Positions 53,701 through 62,285 of a stretch of DNA of 64,000 bases are shown here, piece by piece. The stretch is from positions 2,790,001 to 2,854,000 of the forward strand of contig OY969623.1 of the NCBI GenBank assembly GCA_963701675.1, in the 5' to 3' direction. The DNA comes from G963701675 sp963701675. GTDB taxonomy: Bacteria; Planctomycetota; Planctomycetia; Gemmatales; Gemmataceae. Made by a program: the position numbers and the translations under genes. Position 1 is the stretch's first letter. The number at the start of each line of letters is the position of its first letter. The notes beneath the pieces are model-generated. The model ran no database searches. It saw only the letters and a list, made by a program, of their open reading frames with translations, and was not told the origin of the DNA.

Positions 53701-56510
53701 TGCGTCGTCAGGTTTGCGGCGAGCTGATTGACGTTTTCGGTAAGAGCTTTCCACGTTCCGGCAGCACCCGGCACCTTTGCCTGACCGCCCAACTGCCCTT
53801 CGACACCGACTTCACGGGCCACCGTCGTCACTTGATCGGCAAACGTGGCCAGCGTTTCGATCATGCTGTTGATGGTGTCGGCAAGTTCGGCGATTTCGCC
53901 TTTGGCTTCCACCGTCAGTTTTCGTTTCAAGTCGCCGTTGGCGACCGCCGTCACGACCTTGGCGATGCCGCGCACCTGGCTCGTCAAGTTGGCGGCCATC
54001 ATGTTCACCGAATCCGTGAGATCCTTCCAGGTCCCGGACACGCCTTCGACCTTGGCCTGGCCGCCCAACTTACCCTCGGTGCCGACTTCGCGGGCCACAC
54101 GGGTTACCTCGGCCGCGAACGAACGCAACTGGTCCACCATCGTGTTGACGGTGTTCTTGAGCTCCAAAATCTCGCCTTTGACGTCGACGGTGATCTTCTT
54201 GGACAAGTCACCGGCGGCCACCGCCTTAGTGACGTCGGCGATGTTGCGCACCTGGCCGGTTAAATTGCCGGCCATCATGTTCACCGAGTCGGTCAGGTCT
54301 TTCCAAGTGCCGGCCACGCCCTTTACATCCGCCTGGCCGCCCAGTTTTCCTTCGGTGCCGACTTCGCGGGCCACACGAGTCACTTCAGACGCAAACGAAC
54401 GCAGTTGGTCCACCAGCGTGTTGATGGTGTTCTTGAGCTCCAGGATTTCGCCGCGGACATCGACCGTAATCTTCTTCGACAAGTCACCGTTAGCGACGGC
54501 CGTGGTGACGTCGGCGATGTTGCGGACTTGCGCCGTCAGGTTGCCGGCCATGGAGTTCACGCTGTCGGTGAGGTCCTTCCAGCTTCCGGCCACGCCCTTG
54601 ACCTCCGCCTGACCACCGAGCTTGCCTTCGGTGCCGACTTCACGAGCCACGCGCGTTACTTCCGAAGCGAAAGAATTAAGCTGATCCACCATGGCGTTGA
54701 TGGTGTTCTTCAATTCGAGGATTTCACCTTTGACGTCGACGGTGATCTTGCGTGAAAGGTCGCCGCTCGCCACGGCCTTGGTGACGTCGGCAATGTTGCG
54801 CACCTGCCCGGTGAGGTTGGACGCCATGAAGTTCACGCTGTCGGTAAGGTCTTTCCAGGTGCCGGCGACGCCCTTTACGTCGGCTTGGCCGCCGAGCTTG
54901 CCTTCGGTGCCGACCTCGCGCGCAACACGGGTCACTTCCGATGCGAATGAACGAAGTTGGTCCACCATCGTGTTGATGGTGTTCTTGAGCTCGAGGATTT
55001 CGCCTTTGACGTCGACGGTGATCTTCTTGGAAAGGTCGCCGGTCGCGACGGCCTTCGTCACGTCGGCAATGTTTCGCACCTGGTCGGTAAGGTTGCCGGC
55101 CATGGAGTTCACGCTGTCGGTGAGATTCTTCCATGTGCCGCCGACGCCGGGCACGTCGGCTTGTCCACCGAGCTTGCCTTCGGTGCCGACCTCACGGGCC
55201 ACACGCGTCACTTCGGATGCAAACGAACCGAGTTGGTCCACCATCGTGTTAATGGTGTTCTTGAGCTCGCGGATTTCGCCCTTCACATCGACGGTGATTT
55301 TGCGGGACAGGTCACCGTTGGCGACGGCGGTGGTGACGTCGGCGATGTTGCGCACCTGCGCCGTGAGGTTCGACGCCATGAAGTTCACGTTGTCGGTTAG
55401 GTCTTTCCACACGCCGGCAACACCTGGGACCTGAGCCTGGCCGCCCAGCTTGCCTTCCGTGCCGACCTCGCGGGCCACACGCGTCACTTCCGATGCGAAT
55501 GAACTAAGTTGGTCCACCATCGTGTTAATGGTGTTTTTTAGTTCGAGGATTTCGCCTTTGACATCAACGGTGATTTGTCGGGACAAGTCACCGTTGGCAA
55601 CGGCAGTCGTGACCGCCGCGATGTTACGCACTTGGGCGGTCAGGTTTCCTGCCATGGAGTTGACCGAGTCGGTGAGGTCCTTCCAGGTACCAGAAACGCC
55701 CTCAACCCGCGCCTGGCCGCCGAGCTTTCCTTCGGTGCCGACCTCGCGAGCCACACGGGTGACTTCAGATGCGAATGACCGTAGTTGGTCCACCATCGTG
55801 TTAATGGTGTTTTTTAGTTCGAGGATTTCGCCTTTGACATCCACCGTAACCTTCTTGGAAAGGTCTCCGGTAGCGACGGCGGTTGCGACTTCGGCGATGT
55901 TGCGCACCTGGGCAGTCAAATTGCCGGCCATCATGTTCACGGAATCGGTAAGGTCTTTCCATGTACCGGCAACGCGCTTGACTTTCGCCTGGCCGCCGAG
56001 CTTACCTTCGGTGCCGACCTCGCGGGCCACGCGGGTCACCTCCGCGGCAAACGAACCAAGCTGATCCACCATGCGGTTGATGGTCTTTGCGGTACGTAAG
56101 AATTCACCCTGAAGCGGCCGATCGTCTACTTCCAGGGCCATCGTTTGCGACAGGTCACCCTGGGCAACGGCGCCGATGACGCGGGCAGTTTCGCTCGTGG
56201 GGTGCACCAGGTTATCGATGAGTTCGTTGACCGACTCGACGCTTTCGGTCCAGAAACCTCCGGCATCGGCCAGTGCCAAACGTTGACTTAACTTTCCCTC
56301 TTTGCCGACTACGCGACTTAATCGAGCGAGCTCACCGGCGAGCCGTTCATTCTGCTCGACAACCTCGTTGAATGCTTCGGCCACTTTTCCCGCGACACCG
56401 GTCCATTCAACCGGCAATCGTACGCCGCGGCTTCCTTTCTTGAGCGATGTCAAGGCAGAGAGCAACATGGCCATTTCCGTGGCGTTTCGTGGCTCTTGAA
56501 GCGTCTGCAT
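50733..56510 (-). CDS. Giant HAMP-array hybrid histidine kinase
   Basis: A cytoplasmic protein of about 1925 residues. After 60 N-terminal residues comes one divergent HAMP-like unit, then nine nearly identical 92-residue units (about 153-980), each running TRVAREVGTEGKLGGQ, WKDLTDSVN, MAGNLTAQVRNIA, TAVANGDLSKKITVD, GEILELKNTINTMVDQL. A GAF domain (about 1000-1160), a long coiled coil, HisKA with His in FLANMSHELRTPLNS, HATPase (GGTGLGLAIS), and three receivers follow; the middle receiver has lost its Asp. The layout resembles Nik1/group III osmosensing kinases, with more HAMP units. GAGGT precedes the ATG at 56510. Confidence 0.92.
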   Translation of the reverse strand: MQTLQEPRNATEMAMLLSALTSLKKGSRGVRLPVEWTGVAGKVAEAFNEVVEQNERLAGELARLSRVVGKEGKLSQRLALADAGGFWTESVESVNELIDNLVHPTSETARVIGAVAQGDLSQTMALEVDDRPLQGEFLRTAKTINRMVDQLGSFAAEVTRVAREVGTEGKLGGQAKVKRVAGTWKDLTDSVNMMAGNLTAQVRNIAEVATAVATGDLSKKVTVDVKGEILELKNTINTMVDQLRSFASEVTRVAREVGTEGKLGGQARVEGVSGTWKDLTDSVNSMAGNLTAQVRNIAAVTTAVANGDLSRQITVDVKGEILELKNTINTMVDQLSSFASEVTRVAREVGTEGKLGGQAQVPGVAGVWKDLTDNVNFMASNLTAQVRNIADVTTAVANGDLSRKITVDVKGEIRELKNTINTMVDQLGSFASEVTRVAREVGTEGKLGGQADVPGVGGTWKNLTDSVNSMAGNLTDQVRNIADVTKAVATGDLSKKITVDVKGEILELKNTINTMVDQLRSFASEVTRVAREVGTEGKLGGQADVKGVAGTWKDLTDSVNFMASNLTGQVRNIADVTKAVASGDLSRKITVDVKGEILELKNTINAMVDQLNSFASEVTRVAREVGTEGKLGGQAEVKGVAGSWKDLTDSVNSMAGNLTAQVRNIADVTTAVANGDLSKKITVDVRGEILELKNTINTLVDQLRSFASEVTRVAREVGTEGKLGGQADVKGVAGTWKDLTDSVNMMAGNLTGQVRNIADVTKAVAAGDLSKKITVDVKGEILELKNTVNTMVDQLRSFAAEVTRVAREVGTEGKLGGQAKVEGVSGTWKDLTDSVNMMAANLTSQVRGIAKVVTAVANGDLKRKLTVEAKGEIAELADTINSMIETLATFADQVTTVAREVGVEGQLGGQAKVPGAAGTWKALTENVNQLAANLTTQVRAIAEVATAVTKGDLTRSIAVVAQGEVAALKDTINEMIRNLRDTTQKNTEQDWLKTNLAKFSRMLQGQRDLTNVGRMVLSELCPVVSAQFAEFYVFDGRPGQDALTLLASFASEGKESIGKQVGLGQGLVGQCAVEKQKITLDRLPPDYIRITSGLGDAAPRSVLVLPLVFEGQVKGVLELASFEGFNPSHQALLDQLTESFGIVLNTIDANMRTEDLLKQSQSLAQQLQTRQEQLQQTNEELQDKAQLLARQNQEVEHKNQEVEQARQELEEKAKQLSLTSKYKSEFLANMSHELRTPLNSLLILSDQLSKNPEGNLTTRQTEFAKTIHSSGNDLLTLINDILDLSKIESGTVVVDVGELRLNELRGYVERTFRHVAEAKAVEFISRFDSRLPVSILTDAKRLQQIIKNLLSNAFKFTHRGQVTLSVERAESGWSSDNEDLNRASEVLAFAVADTGIGISSDKQHIIFEAFQQADGSTSRKYGGTGLGLAISRELSRLLGGELRLVSSPGRGSTFTLFLPGAYAPSRLHRKPASTPEVHAEALRTSRIPPTIEKAPPRPISNGSNVVSPVTEPEPSLDVTVNEIGDDRESIKPGDRVLMIVENDLGFARFLLDAARDKGFKGLVTSLGAGALSLTRDYKPDAVALDIFLPDMQGWRVLERLKHDMTTRHIPVGVISTDDARERAFVEGAVAFLPKPIQSRDVLDNLLGMIKQLVSSRAKHLLLVDADVDRRARILEHIDMEDVQVAAAGDTDVVLEILKAQPIDCVVLAPGSKDVAEGIANLRSANGDAVSVRLPVIIYSEAGDDSEQDGHWKRLGEVCNVRMARSPDRLLDLVTYHLHRRIDTLPEGKRRALLELHQSDKLLAGRKVLIVDDDMRNIFALSTVLEEHDMRIVSADNGRDAITILQETPDIDIVLMDIMMPEMDGMETMRAIRRFPNLNDLPIVAVTAKAMKGDREKCIEAGAWDYLSKPVDTDQMLAVLRAWLHR
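53571..56054 (-). repeat. Nine tandem 276-base HAMP-coding repeats
   Basis: The units follow without spacers and keep exactly 92 codons each. Long stretches are almost identical at the DNA level between units (for example the run coding for REVGTEGKLGGQ), with variable two- to four-residue spots such as AKVKRVAG, ARVEGVSG and ADVPGVGG. The last two units are the most diverged. The region is prone to unequal recombination and to assembly collapse. Confidence 0.9.
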
Positions 56511-56560
56511 AAGTACCTCGTTTTTGCGCGGAATCACATCGGCGGTGGGGACCAATCAAC

Positions 56561-56598
56561 AAAAATGCCCCGGCGCGGTCATACCGCTTTGCCGGGGC
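56561..56598 (-). terminator. Terminator-like hairpin in the leader of the HAMP kinase gene
   Basis: On the minus strand, GCCCCGGC pairs with GCCGGGGC and an inner GCGG pairs with CCGC; the 3' side is followed by ATTTTTG. It lies about 50-90 bases before the kinase ATG and downstream of a possible -10 box (TATATT, complement of 56672-56677). No gene upstream on this strand needs a terminator here, so an attenuator or leader-RNA switch is possible. The rest of 56599-56991 holds no other feature I can support. Confidence 0.5.
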
Positions 56599-56991
56599 AA
56601 CATTGACCCAGTCAAATGGGCGACAGAGACTCGGGTGCCAATCCCTGTGTGGCTTAGCGCCAATTCTAGGCAATATAGTCTAACAAACAATCGTTAACCT
56701 GTGCTAGTTGGACAACCCGCTCGCCATGAATCTTCCTGACCAGCAAAGTCTTTCGAATCTGTTAACCTTTCTTAATGGGCAAGGAGCGCCCTGTAAACCT
56801 GCACGATGCACCCGTTTGGATTGGAGACTTCCTACCTAAATTGCACTCACCATTCTAATTCATTTTCAGCGAACGAGTTAAGCCCAGAGCGCACTTACAA
56901 AAGCAGAATGTTGCGCCGGGATTCACCGCGGCACGACCTTTGCAAAACGATGTCCACTCGACGACGAGGGGACTTAAGCCAGGCAACATAC

Positions 56992-57534
56992 ATGAGCACC
57001 ACAACAACGCTTCCACTGACGAATTTGGCACTTCGACGGATTCTCCACCGAGACTTGCCGTCCTTGATGCAGATCGAACAACAGCCGCCGGCACTGCGGT
57101 GGACCGAGCAAGATCTAAAGGCAGTTATTCAAACGCCGAACACCGCCGGCTGGGTCGCGGAAGCCGAGGGGCGAGTGGTTGGATTCTTGATCTACGTCGT
57201 AAGCCTGCAACCACAGCGCGAGGATGCTTCACCCGACACCGGCAAGGAGCAACCGCATTGGGCCAAATGGTTTCGGCCACGTCAGCCGTTGCATGTCACC
57301 CTGTTAAACCTGGCAATCACGGCAGATTATCACCGCTGCGGCCTCGGTAAGACGTTAGTCGGCCGCCTCAATCAGGAATTCACCCATCCGCAAGATCGCA
57401 TTCAGGCAACCGTTCCGGAGTCGAACCTGAGTGTGCAGTGCCTGTTAAGAGAAGCCGGTTATCGGGCCGTGCGCATTTTCCGGGGGTATTACGACTCTGA
57501 AGATGGCTACCTCATGGAACGCTTTCGCGAATAG
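56992..57534 (+). CDS. RimI-like GNAT acetyltransferase
   Basis: A 180-residue GNAT protein. Seen: LALRRILHRDLPSLMQIEQQ at the start, GWVAEAEGRVVGFLIY, the acetyl-CoA site LLNLAITADYHRCGLGKTLV (RxxGxG-type loop HRCGLG), and ATVPESNLSVQCLLREAGYR, then FRGYYDSEDGYLM. The pattern matches ribosomal-protein-alanine N-acetyltransferase RimI, with a Pro/Gln-rich insert (about 65-95). The actual substrate is unknown. The frame is open to 56806, but the ATG at 56992 begins the domain. Confidence 0.8.
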   Translation: MSTTTTLPLTNLALRRILHRDLPSLMQIEQQPPALRWTEQDLKAVIQTPNTAGWVAEAEGRVVGFLIYVVSLQPQREDASPDTGKEQPHWAKWFRPRQPLHVTLLNLAITADYHRCGLGKTLVGRLNQEFTHPQDRIQATVPESNLSVQCLLREAGYRAVRIFRGYYDSEDGYLMERFRE

Positions 57535-57663
57535 CGACCGCCCGTAACGCACTTCTCATCTTCCCATCTTGAATCTTTCTCTCGGTCCTTGCGGAACGGA
57601 CACGACCTCCGTTATAGTTAAGATTCGTCACCTGGCAGTTCACAACGCGGTGGAGTTCGTCCG

Positions 57664-59031
57664 ATGTGCCGCATCCTCTTGGCAACGGTGCTACTGGTTC
57701 CTGCCCCTGCGCCGAGTCCTGGACTTGGCAAGTACACAGAGTCCTCGATTCCAAAGCTTATCGAGCAGTTGGGAGCCACGAACTTCGACGCGCGGGAAGC
57801 TGCGGTGGCAAGTTTGCTCAAGCTCGGAGTCGAGTCACTCCCGCATATTCGAAAGGCACTGGCGCATACCGATGCAGAAGTACGGCGACGTGCGGAAGGA
57901 TTGGTTTCGAACTTAGAACGCGCTGCAGCGTTGGAGCCAAAGCGAATATCATTGCGGCTAATGCGCCGGCCTGCACGGGACGCCATTGCCGAGATCGCCA
58001 AACAAACCGGATATCCCATCCAAATTCAACCCGATGGCAATCGTGATCGGCTGCTTTATGACTTCAATTTTGACAAGCTTACGTTTTGGGAAGCGATGGG
58101 CCGGGTCATGGAGGCCGCCCAGCTTACTCTGCATCCTGACGAGAATCATGGTTTTCAGCTCATGTACTCCGGGCACAGTTCACCGTTCGTGCATCACATC
58201 GGAGTAGCGCGTCTAAGTGCCCAAGGGTTTCAGTATCAACGCGGCATCGACCTAGCGCAGATGGCGCGCCAAGGCGGGGAAGGCCAAGCCCGTTCAGAGT
58301 CGCTCACCTTCTCCTTTTTGGTGAGCACAGAACCCAAGATTCCATTGCTTGGGTTAGGTGAAGTCAAGTTGACATCGGCTTACGACGATCAGAATCGCAG
58401 CATGTTACTGCCGGTACAGCTCGACCAACCAGTGCCGCATGGGTTGTGGAACGGCATGATTCGACAGTTCTTTGCGCCACAGGTTGACCTCGATTCTAAT
58501 GTGGCGGAGGGATCCAGCAAGACACACACTTTGATGACGCAAATCGCCCTTGTGCGGCCGTCCGCAACCTCGCAGAAACTGAAGTCGCTCAAGGGAACCG
58601 TCATGGCGACTCTGCTGGCGGAGCAACGGCCTGACATCATTATCGAAGAGCCACTAAAGGCGAAGGGGAAGAAATTCACGTCGGGGAAGGTCACGCTCGA
58701 TGTCGGCGACGCTGGCGGAGATCGAAACGATAATCGCAGCTATCGAATCAAAATCACCATTTCCGATGAAGGAACCAAGGACGGCCATCATCAATTTCAC
58801 TGGGTTAACTCGATGCCGGAACACTTCGAATTAGTCGACGACAAAGGAACGAAGTACGCGACCCAGCATGCCGGTTGGGAACACGTTGAAGCGAATAAGG
58901 CTCAGCTTGAATTGCTCTTCACGAATCGAGGCCGGGAGAAGCTCGGTAAGCCCGCAAAGCTCATCTACTACAAGTGGGTGACGATGCAACATCCGATCGA
59001 GTTCGAGTTCAACAACCTGCCGTTACCGTAA
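57664..59031 (+). CDS. Exported HEAT-repeat planctomycete protein
   Basis: A 455-residue protein with a short signal sequence (LLATVLLVPAPAPSPG) and one or two HEAT-like helical repeats at 25-90 (IPKLIEQLGATNFDAREAAV; ALAHTDAEVRRRAEGLV). It then has a domain of mixed strands, with no known family, that ends in WVTMQHPIEFEFNNLPLP. Similar HEAT-plus-beta proteins are frequent and uncharacterised in planctomycetes. It is monocistronic: a perfect palindromic terminator follows. Confidence 0.7.
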   Translation: MCRILLATVLLVPAPAPSPGLGKYTESSIPKLIEQLGATNFDAREAAVASLLKLGVESLPHIRKALAHTDAEVRRRAEGLVSNLERAAALEPKRISLRLMRRPARDAIAEIAKQTGYPIQIQPDGNRDRLLYDFNFDKLTFWEAMGRVMEAAQLTLHPDENHGFQLMYSGHSSPFVHHIGVARLSAQGFQYQRGIDLAQMARQGGEGQARSESLTFSFLVSTEPKIPLLGLGEVKLTSAYDDQNRSMLLPVQLDQPVPHGLWNGMIRQFFAPQVDLDSNVAEGSSKTHTLMTQIALVRPSATSQKLKSLKGTVMATLLAEQRPDIIIEEPLKAKGKKFTSGKVTLDVGDAGGDRNDNRSYRIKITISDEGTKDGHHQFHWVNSMPEHFELVDDKGTKYATQHAGWEHVEANKAQLELLFTNRGREKLGKPAKLIYYKWVTMQHPIEFEFNNLPLP

Positions 59032-59036
59032 GCTCT

Positions 59037-59064
59037 AAGCCCACGGATTGCAATCCGTGGGCTT
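59037..59064. terminator. Perfect palindromic terminator between convergent genes
   Basis: A 28-base perfect palindrome, two 14-base arms AAGCCCACGGATTG / CAATCCGTGGGCTT, lies between the plus gene ending at 59031 and the minus gene ending at 59073. The arms end in AAG/CTT, with only short T runs. It probably stops transcription from both sides. Confidence 0.65.
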
Positions 59065-59072
59065 GGTTAGCG

Positions 59073-59702
59073 CTACTCCCAATTCACATGTTCCGCATGC
59101 TGCCCGATGCCGAGCCGTTGCCGAAGCTGATCGAACGCATTGGTGTAGCGAGGGTCGGTGGTGTGCAAGTGCTCTCCCTCGGTGATGAGCTTGAGTTTGT
59201 CGTCGCGCGCGATGCCGTGGGCCTCTAGGACTTCTTCGAATGGCTCGAGATTGTGAGCGTAGACGATTATTAGTTTGTGCTCGTCAAACTGCACCTCCAT
59301 CGGCCCCTGGTTGCCGATTACCGCGACGCCCGTGCAGCCATCATTCAACAGCAAGTCCTCGAACTCACAGAGATAACTCTCGAGCACGGGCCGATCGATG
59401 TGGTCGCGTTGCAAGTCGCGATGGCGTGCATCGTCGCTGTCATGGCTCGTTTCCAAAACCACGTCGACTTCATCACCCAGCGGTTCGAGCAGTGCGAGAA
59501 ACACCTCGAAGAGCCGATCGCGTGTGACAGCGGCAGCGAGCACGGGAATATTCAGCTTCGCTTTCTTGTCGTGATACGTGTCGCGCCGGTATCCTTGCCG
59601 GGGCACGACCTGCAGGTCGAGCGATGGCCGAATGGCCTCGGTAAGGACGAAATCGCCGTAGCGGTCGACTTGAAGATGGTCCGCCAGTTTTTTGGAGCTC
59701 AC
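59073..59702 (-). CDS. Conserved planctomycete protein of unknown function
   Basis: A 209-residue soluble protein that starts (GTG at 59702, AGGG upstream) with SSKKLADHLQVDRYGDFVLT, then IRPSLDLQVVPRQGYRRDTY, DEVDVVLETSH and a C-terminal KLKLITEGEHLHTTDPRYTN. I know this pattern as a well-conserved planctomycete family with no assigned role. An extended start at 59759 would add 19 Pro-rich residues. No operon partner is adjacent. Confidence 0.7.
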   Translation of the reverse strand: MSSKKLADHLQVDRYGDFVLTEAIRPSLDLQVVPRQGYRRDTYHDKKAKLNIPVLAAAVTRDRLFEVFLALLEPLGDEVDVVLETSHDSDDARHRDLQRDHIDRPVLESYLCEFEDLLLNDGCTGVAVIGNQGPMEVQFDEHKLIIVYAHNLEPFEEVLEAHGIARDDKLKLITEGEHLHTTDPRYTNAFDQLRQRLGIGQHAEHVNWE

Positions 59703-59989
59703 GGGTCTACCCTGTTCGCGGATCGGACGGGTGATCGGGGGATTTGGGGGATACAACAACTAGCACCTTGGTCTATGCGAAGTATAGGTTACGGTGAATT
59801 CCAACGCGGCGTATCCGGTCCAATTCTGCCGCGAAGTCCAGGGCCAGAGTAGAAGTCGTTGCGACTGGATGGCTTACGCGGCCTGGACGTTTTGGGAGAC
59901 GCAACTCAAGCACTATTTGTGCGTTGTCGCCGTTCCCCTTATCCGATGAGAAGTTGGATATGCAGACATGATTTGACCGGAGCCTGAAA

Positions 59990-61501
59990 ATGCGTGTAGC
60001 AATCACGGCATGCGTCGCAGTTGTCCACTTCGCTATCGGCTTCAGTGTGGCACGGGCCTCCGATCCAATCGCTCTTGAAACCTGGGATGCGGCTTACATC
60101 GCCGGCGTTAAGGCCGGCTTTGTCCATACCATCGTGCGCGAGACCCCTAATAACGGTGACAGAATCCTGCGGACCTCCACCGAGCTAAGCCTCACCGTCA
60201 AGAGAGCCAAGGATACGGTTAACCTTCGCATGGAAACCGGCAGCGACGAAACGCGTGAGGGAATAGTAACTGCCGTGTCCATGCGCCAATTCCTCGGCCG
60301 AACTCAGCAGCTCGAAATGCGTGGCACTGTCGTGAACGATGGACTCCACGTCAAGGTCGACGGCGGTAAACGGTTAGACAAGACTATCCACTGGAGTCCG
60401 GAGGTCTTCGGGCTTTATCGACAATCGCAGATATTTCGCGAACGGGCCGGCAAACCTGGGGATAATTTCAGTTACCGCTACTTCGAGCCCACCGTGACTT
60501 CGGTGGTTACCGCTCGAGTGGCGGTGAAAGACTTTGAAGAAGTACTGTCGCCGGAAACCGGAAAGCGAGAGCGCTTGCTCCACGTCGAAGCTGTTCCCGA
60601 CAAGATTGGGAATGTGCAACTTCCGAAGCTGTCGCTTTGGCTAACAGAAGGTCGTGAGATTGTGCGTTCGCAGTTCGACATGGCGCCGCTCGGTGTCGTG
60701 ACACTCGTCCGAACGACACGGCAGTCCGCAACAGCCCCTGCCGGGGCGGCGACCATCGATGTTGGTATCGGCCAGTCGGTGCCGGCCAAACGGCTCCTTA
60801 CGCGGCCTTACGACGCTAACTCTGCGGTATTCCGCCTGACCATACAGGGTGACGACAGTGCCGCATCGGCTTTTGCACAAGACGACGGCCAGGAGATCCG
60901 GAACGCCAAAGGGAACACCTTCGAGTTGCACACGCACGCCCGACGGCAACCAACGGTGACGGTGAAGTCGAGAGATGCTGGACCGGAATACTTGCGAAGT
61001 TCTTTCTACATTCGGAGCGACGATCCTCGCATCCGCGACTATGCGAAACAGGCCGTAGGCACCGAAGCGAACCCGTGGACAAAAGCCTTGCGGATTGAGC
61101 AGTGGGTCCATCGAAACATGAAACCGGTCGCTGGCACCGGCACCGTATCGCCGGCGGACCAGGTGGCGCGGACACTGCAAGGCGATTGCACCGAGTTTTC
61201 GTTCCTGACCGCAGCGATGTGCCGGGCGGCCGGCGTGCCGTCGCGCACGGCACTGGGACTGGTCTACCATGTCTCGGGCGGTCGCCCGGTTTTCAGTTAC
61301 CACATGTGGGTTGAAGTTTTCGTTGAGAATCAGTGGCTACCGCTCGAGCCGACACTCGGCCGGACGCACATCGGCGCGATGCATCTGAAGATTGCCGATC
61401 ATAGTTGGCACGAAACGCAATCGCTTACGCCGTTCTTGCCGCTCGTTCGTGTCCTTGGGAAGGTGTCGATTGAAATCGTCAGCGTCGACGGCAGAAGTTG
61501 A
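59990..61501 (+). CDS. Exported transglutaminase-like protein
   Basis: A 503-residue protein with a signal peptide (ACVAVVHFAIGFSVARA). The central 300 residues are beta-rich with no known family. The C-terminal transglutaminase-like core has the nucleophile in QGDCTEFSFL (Cys400), LGLVYHVSG, the His in FSYHMWVEVFV (His438), and LPLEPTLGR, where the usual Asp of the triad is Glu453. In bacteria such proteins act as peptidases or crosslinking enzymes in the envelope. The 230 bases before it contain no gene I can support. Confidence 0.8.
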   Translation: MRVAITACVAVVHFAIGFSVARASDPIALETWDAAYIAGVKAGFVHTIVRETPNNGDRILRTSTELSLTVKRAKDTVNLRMETGSDETREGIVTAVSMRQFLGRTQQLEMRGTVVNDGLHVKVDGGKRLDKTIHWSPEVFGLYRQSQIFRERAGKPGDNFSYRYFEPTVTSVVTARVAVKDFEEVLSPETGKRERLLHVEAVPDKIGNVQLPKLSLWLTEGREIVRSQFDMAPLGVVTLVRTTRQSATAPAGAATIDVGIGQSVPAKRLLTRPYDANSAVFRLTIQGDDSAASAFAQDDGQEIRNAKGNTFELHTHARRQPTVTVKSRDAGPEYLRSSFYIRSDDPRIRDYAKQAVGTEANPWTKALRIEQWVHRNMKPVAGTGTVSPADQVARTLQGDCTEFSFLTAAMCRAAGVPSRTALGLVYHVSGGRPVFSYHMWVEVFVENQWLPLEPTLGRTHIGAMHLKIADHSWHETQSLTPFLPLVRVLGKVSIEIVSVDGRS

Positions 61502-61509
61502 ATACTCGT

Positions 61510-61965
61510 TCAATCTTCAGGATCGGTCGGGGCCCCAAACAGAGCGCGGTGCACGTCCGCTACGACTTCATCGAGAAAGGCCTTGCGAAGCTCGCGCTGA
61601 AAAGTCCGGCCGACGTCGGTTTGGTAATGTCCGTCGTCCACTTTGACGAGCAACGCCCACGAGTAGCCGTCCAGACTGAGGCCGAACTGGAGCACATCGA
61701 CGCCGGCCTCGCGCAACTTTTGTTTGACCAGATCGACTTCCAGTCGCGCCCGAGCATCGGCCACGTAATTCGAATTGCCGTACACTCCGCCGATGACCGT
61801 GTCGTCACCGGTCATCCGAATGAGCAGACTTCCACGAGCCGTAGTATTGAGTTGCTTGGCGCATAGGTGGCGAGCGACGTCGCGAACATCTTGAGGTTGG
61901 CCTGGGCCATGAATGACCTCAGTGATAATGCGTTCCACCGGACGCAACAATGCATATCGTCGCAT
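61510..61965 (-). CDS. Hypothetical protein
   Basis: A 151-residue frame from the ATG at 61965 (MRRYALLRPVERIITEVIHG) to the stop at 61510. The composition looks like a real alpha/beta protein (RGSLLIRMTGDDTVIGGVYG; DVLQFGLSLDGYSWALLVKV), but I recognise no family and see no clear ribosome site at this ATG. A GTG or ATG farther upstream would extend into an AT-rich repeat region. It is convergent with the transglutaminase gene, 8 bases apart. Confidence 0.45.
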   Translation of the reverse strand: MRRYALLRPVERIITEVIHGPGQPQDVRDVARHLCAKQLNTTARGSLLIRMTGDDTVIGGVYGNSNYVADARARLEVDLVKQKLREAGVDVLQFGLSLDGYSWALLVKVDDGHYQTDVGRTFQRELRKAFLDEVVADVHRALFGAPTDPED

Positions 61966-62070
61966 AGTTAATTTGCAATTGAAATGCCAAAGTGTGGAAT
62001 TTTCACCCCTCAACAATCGACGGCAACGTGAGGTCTCCAAGTCGAGCGTCGAAAGAATCCTCGTGTTTGA

Positions 62071-62252
62071 CGTGCCACGATGTGACGGTACCCCGGCACG
62101 TCGTGCGTTACCTGCAGAGATTGGCTTCAGGCTTCGACAAGCATTATCACCCTTGACCGCGCAGCATCGCGTTGAAAAAAGCGTTTCATAGCCAAGGGCC
62201 ACACCTCGGCCGTACGACACGACGTGTCGGAGTACCGCCACGTCGTGGCACG
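62071..62252. repeat. REP-like pair of inverted palindromes
   Basis: Two 37-base sequences (62071-62107 and 62215-62252) are inverted copies of each other with only a few differences. Each is itself a hairpin, CACGACGTG / CACGTCGTG around an 11-12 base loop. Together with the 107-base spacer they resemble a REP doublet or a small MITE-like element. They fill most of the 320-base gap between genes at 61965 and 62286. No transposase is visible. Confidence 0.7.
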
Positions 62253-62285
62253 AACCTTAGCTTTTCGCCAGGCCGTGATGTTAGC

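Noticed and set aside
53493..55434. Long plus-strand frames and CRISPR-like periodicity opposite the HAMP array
   Set aside because: The 276-base period is exactly the HAMP unit of the minus-strand gene. Units are far too long and uniform for CRISPR repeats and spacers, and the plus frames are shadows.
56599..56991. Known riboswitch class in the kinase leader
   Set aside because: GCAAAGC-like words recall the c-di-GMP class, but the rest of its conserved core is missing; only the terminator-like hairpin is supported.
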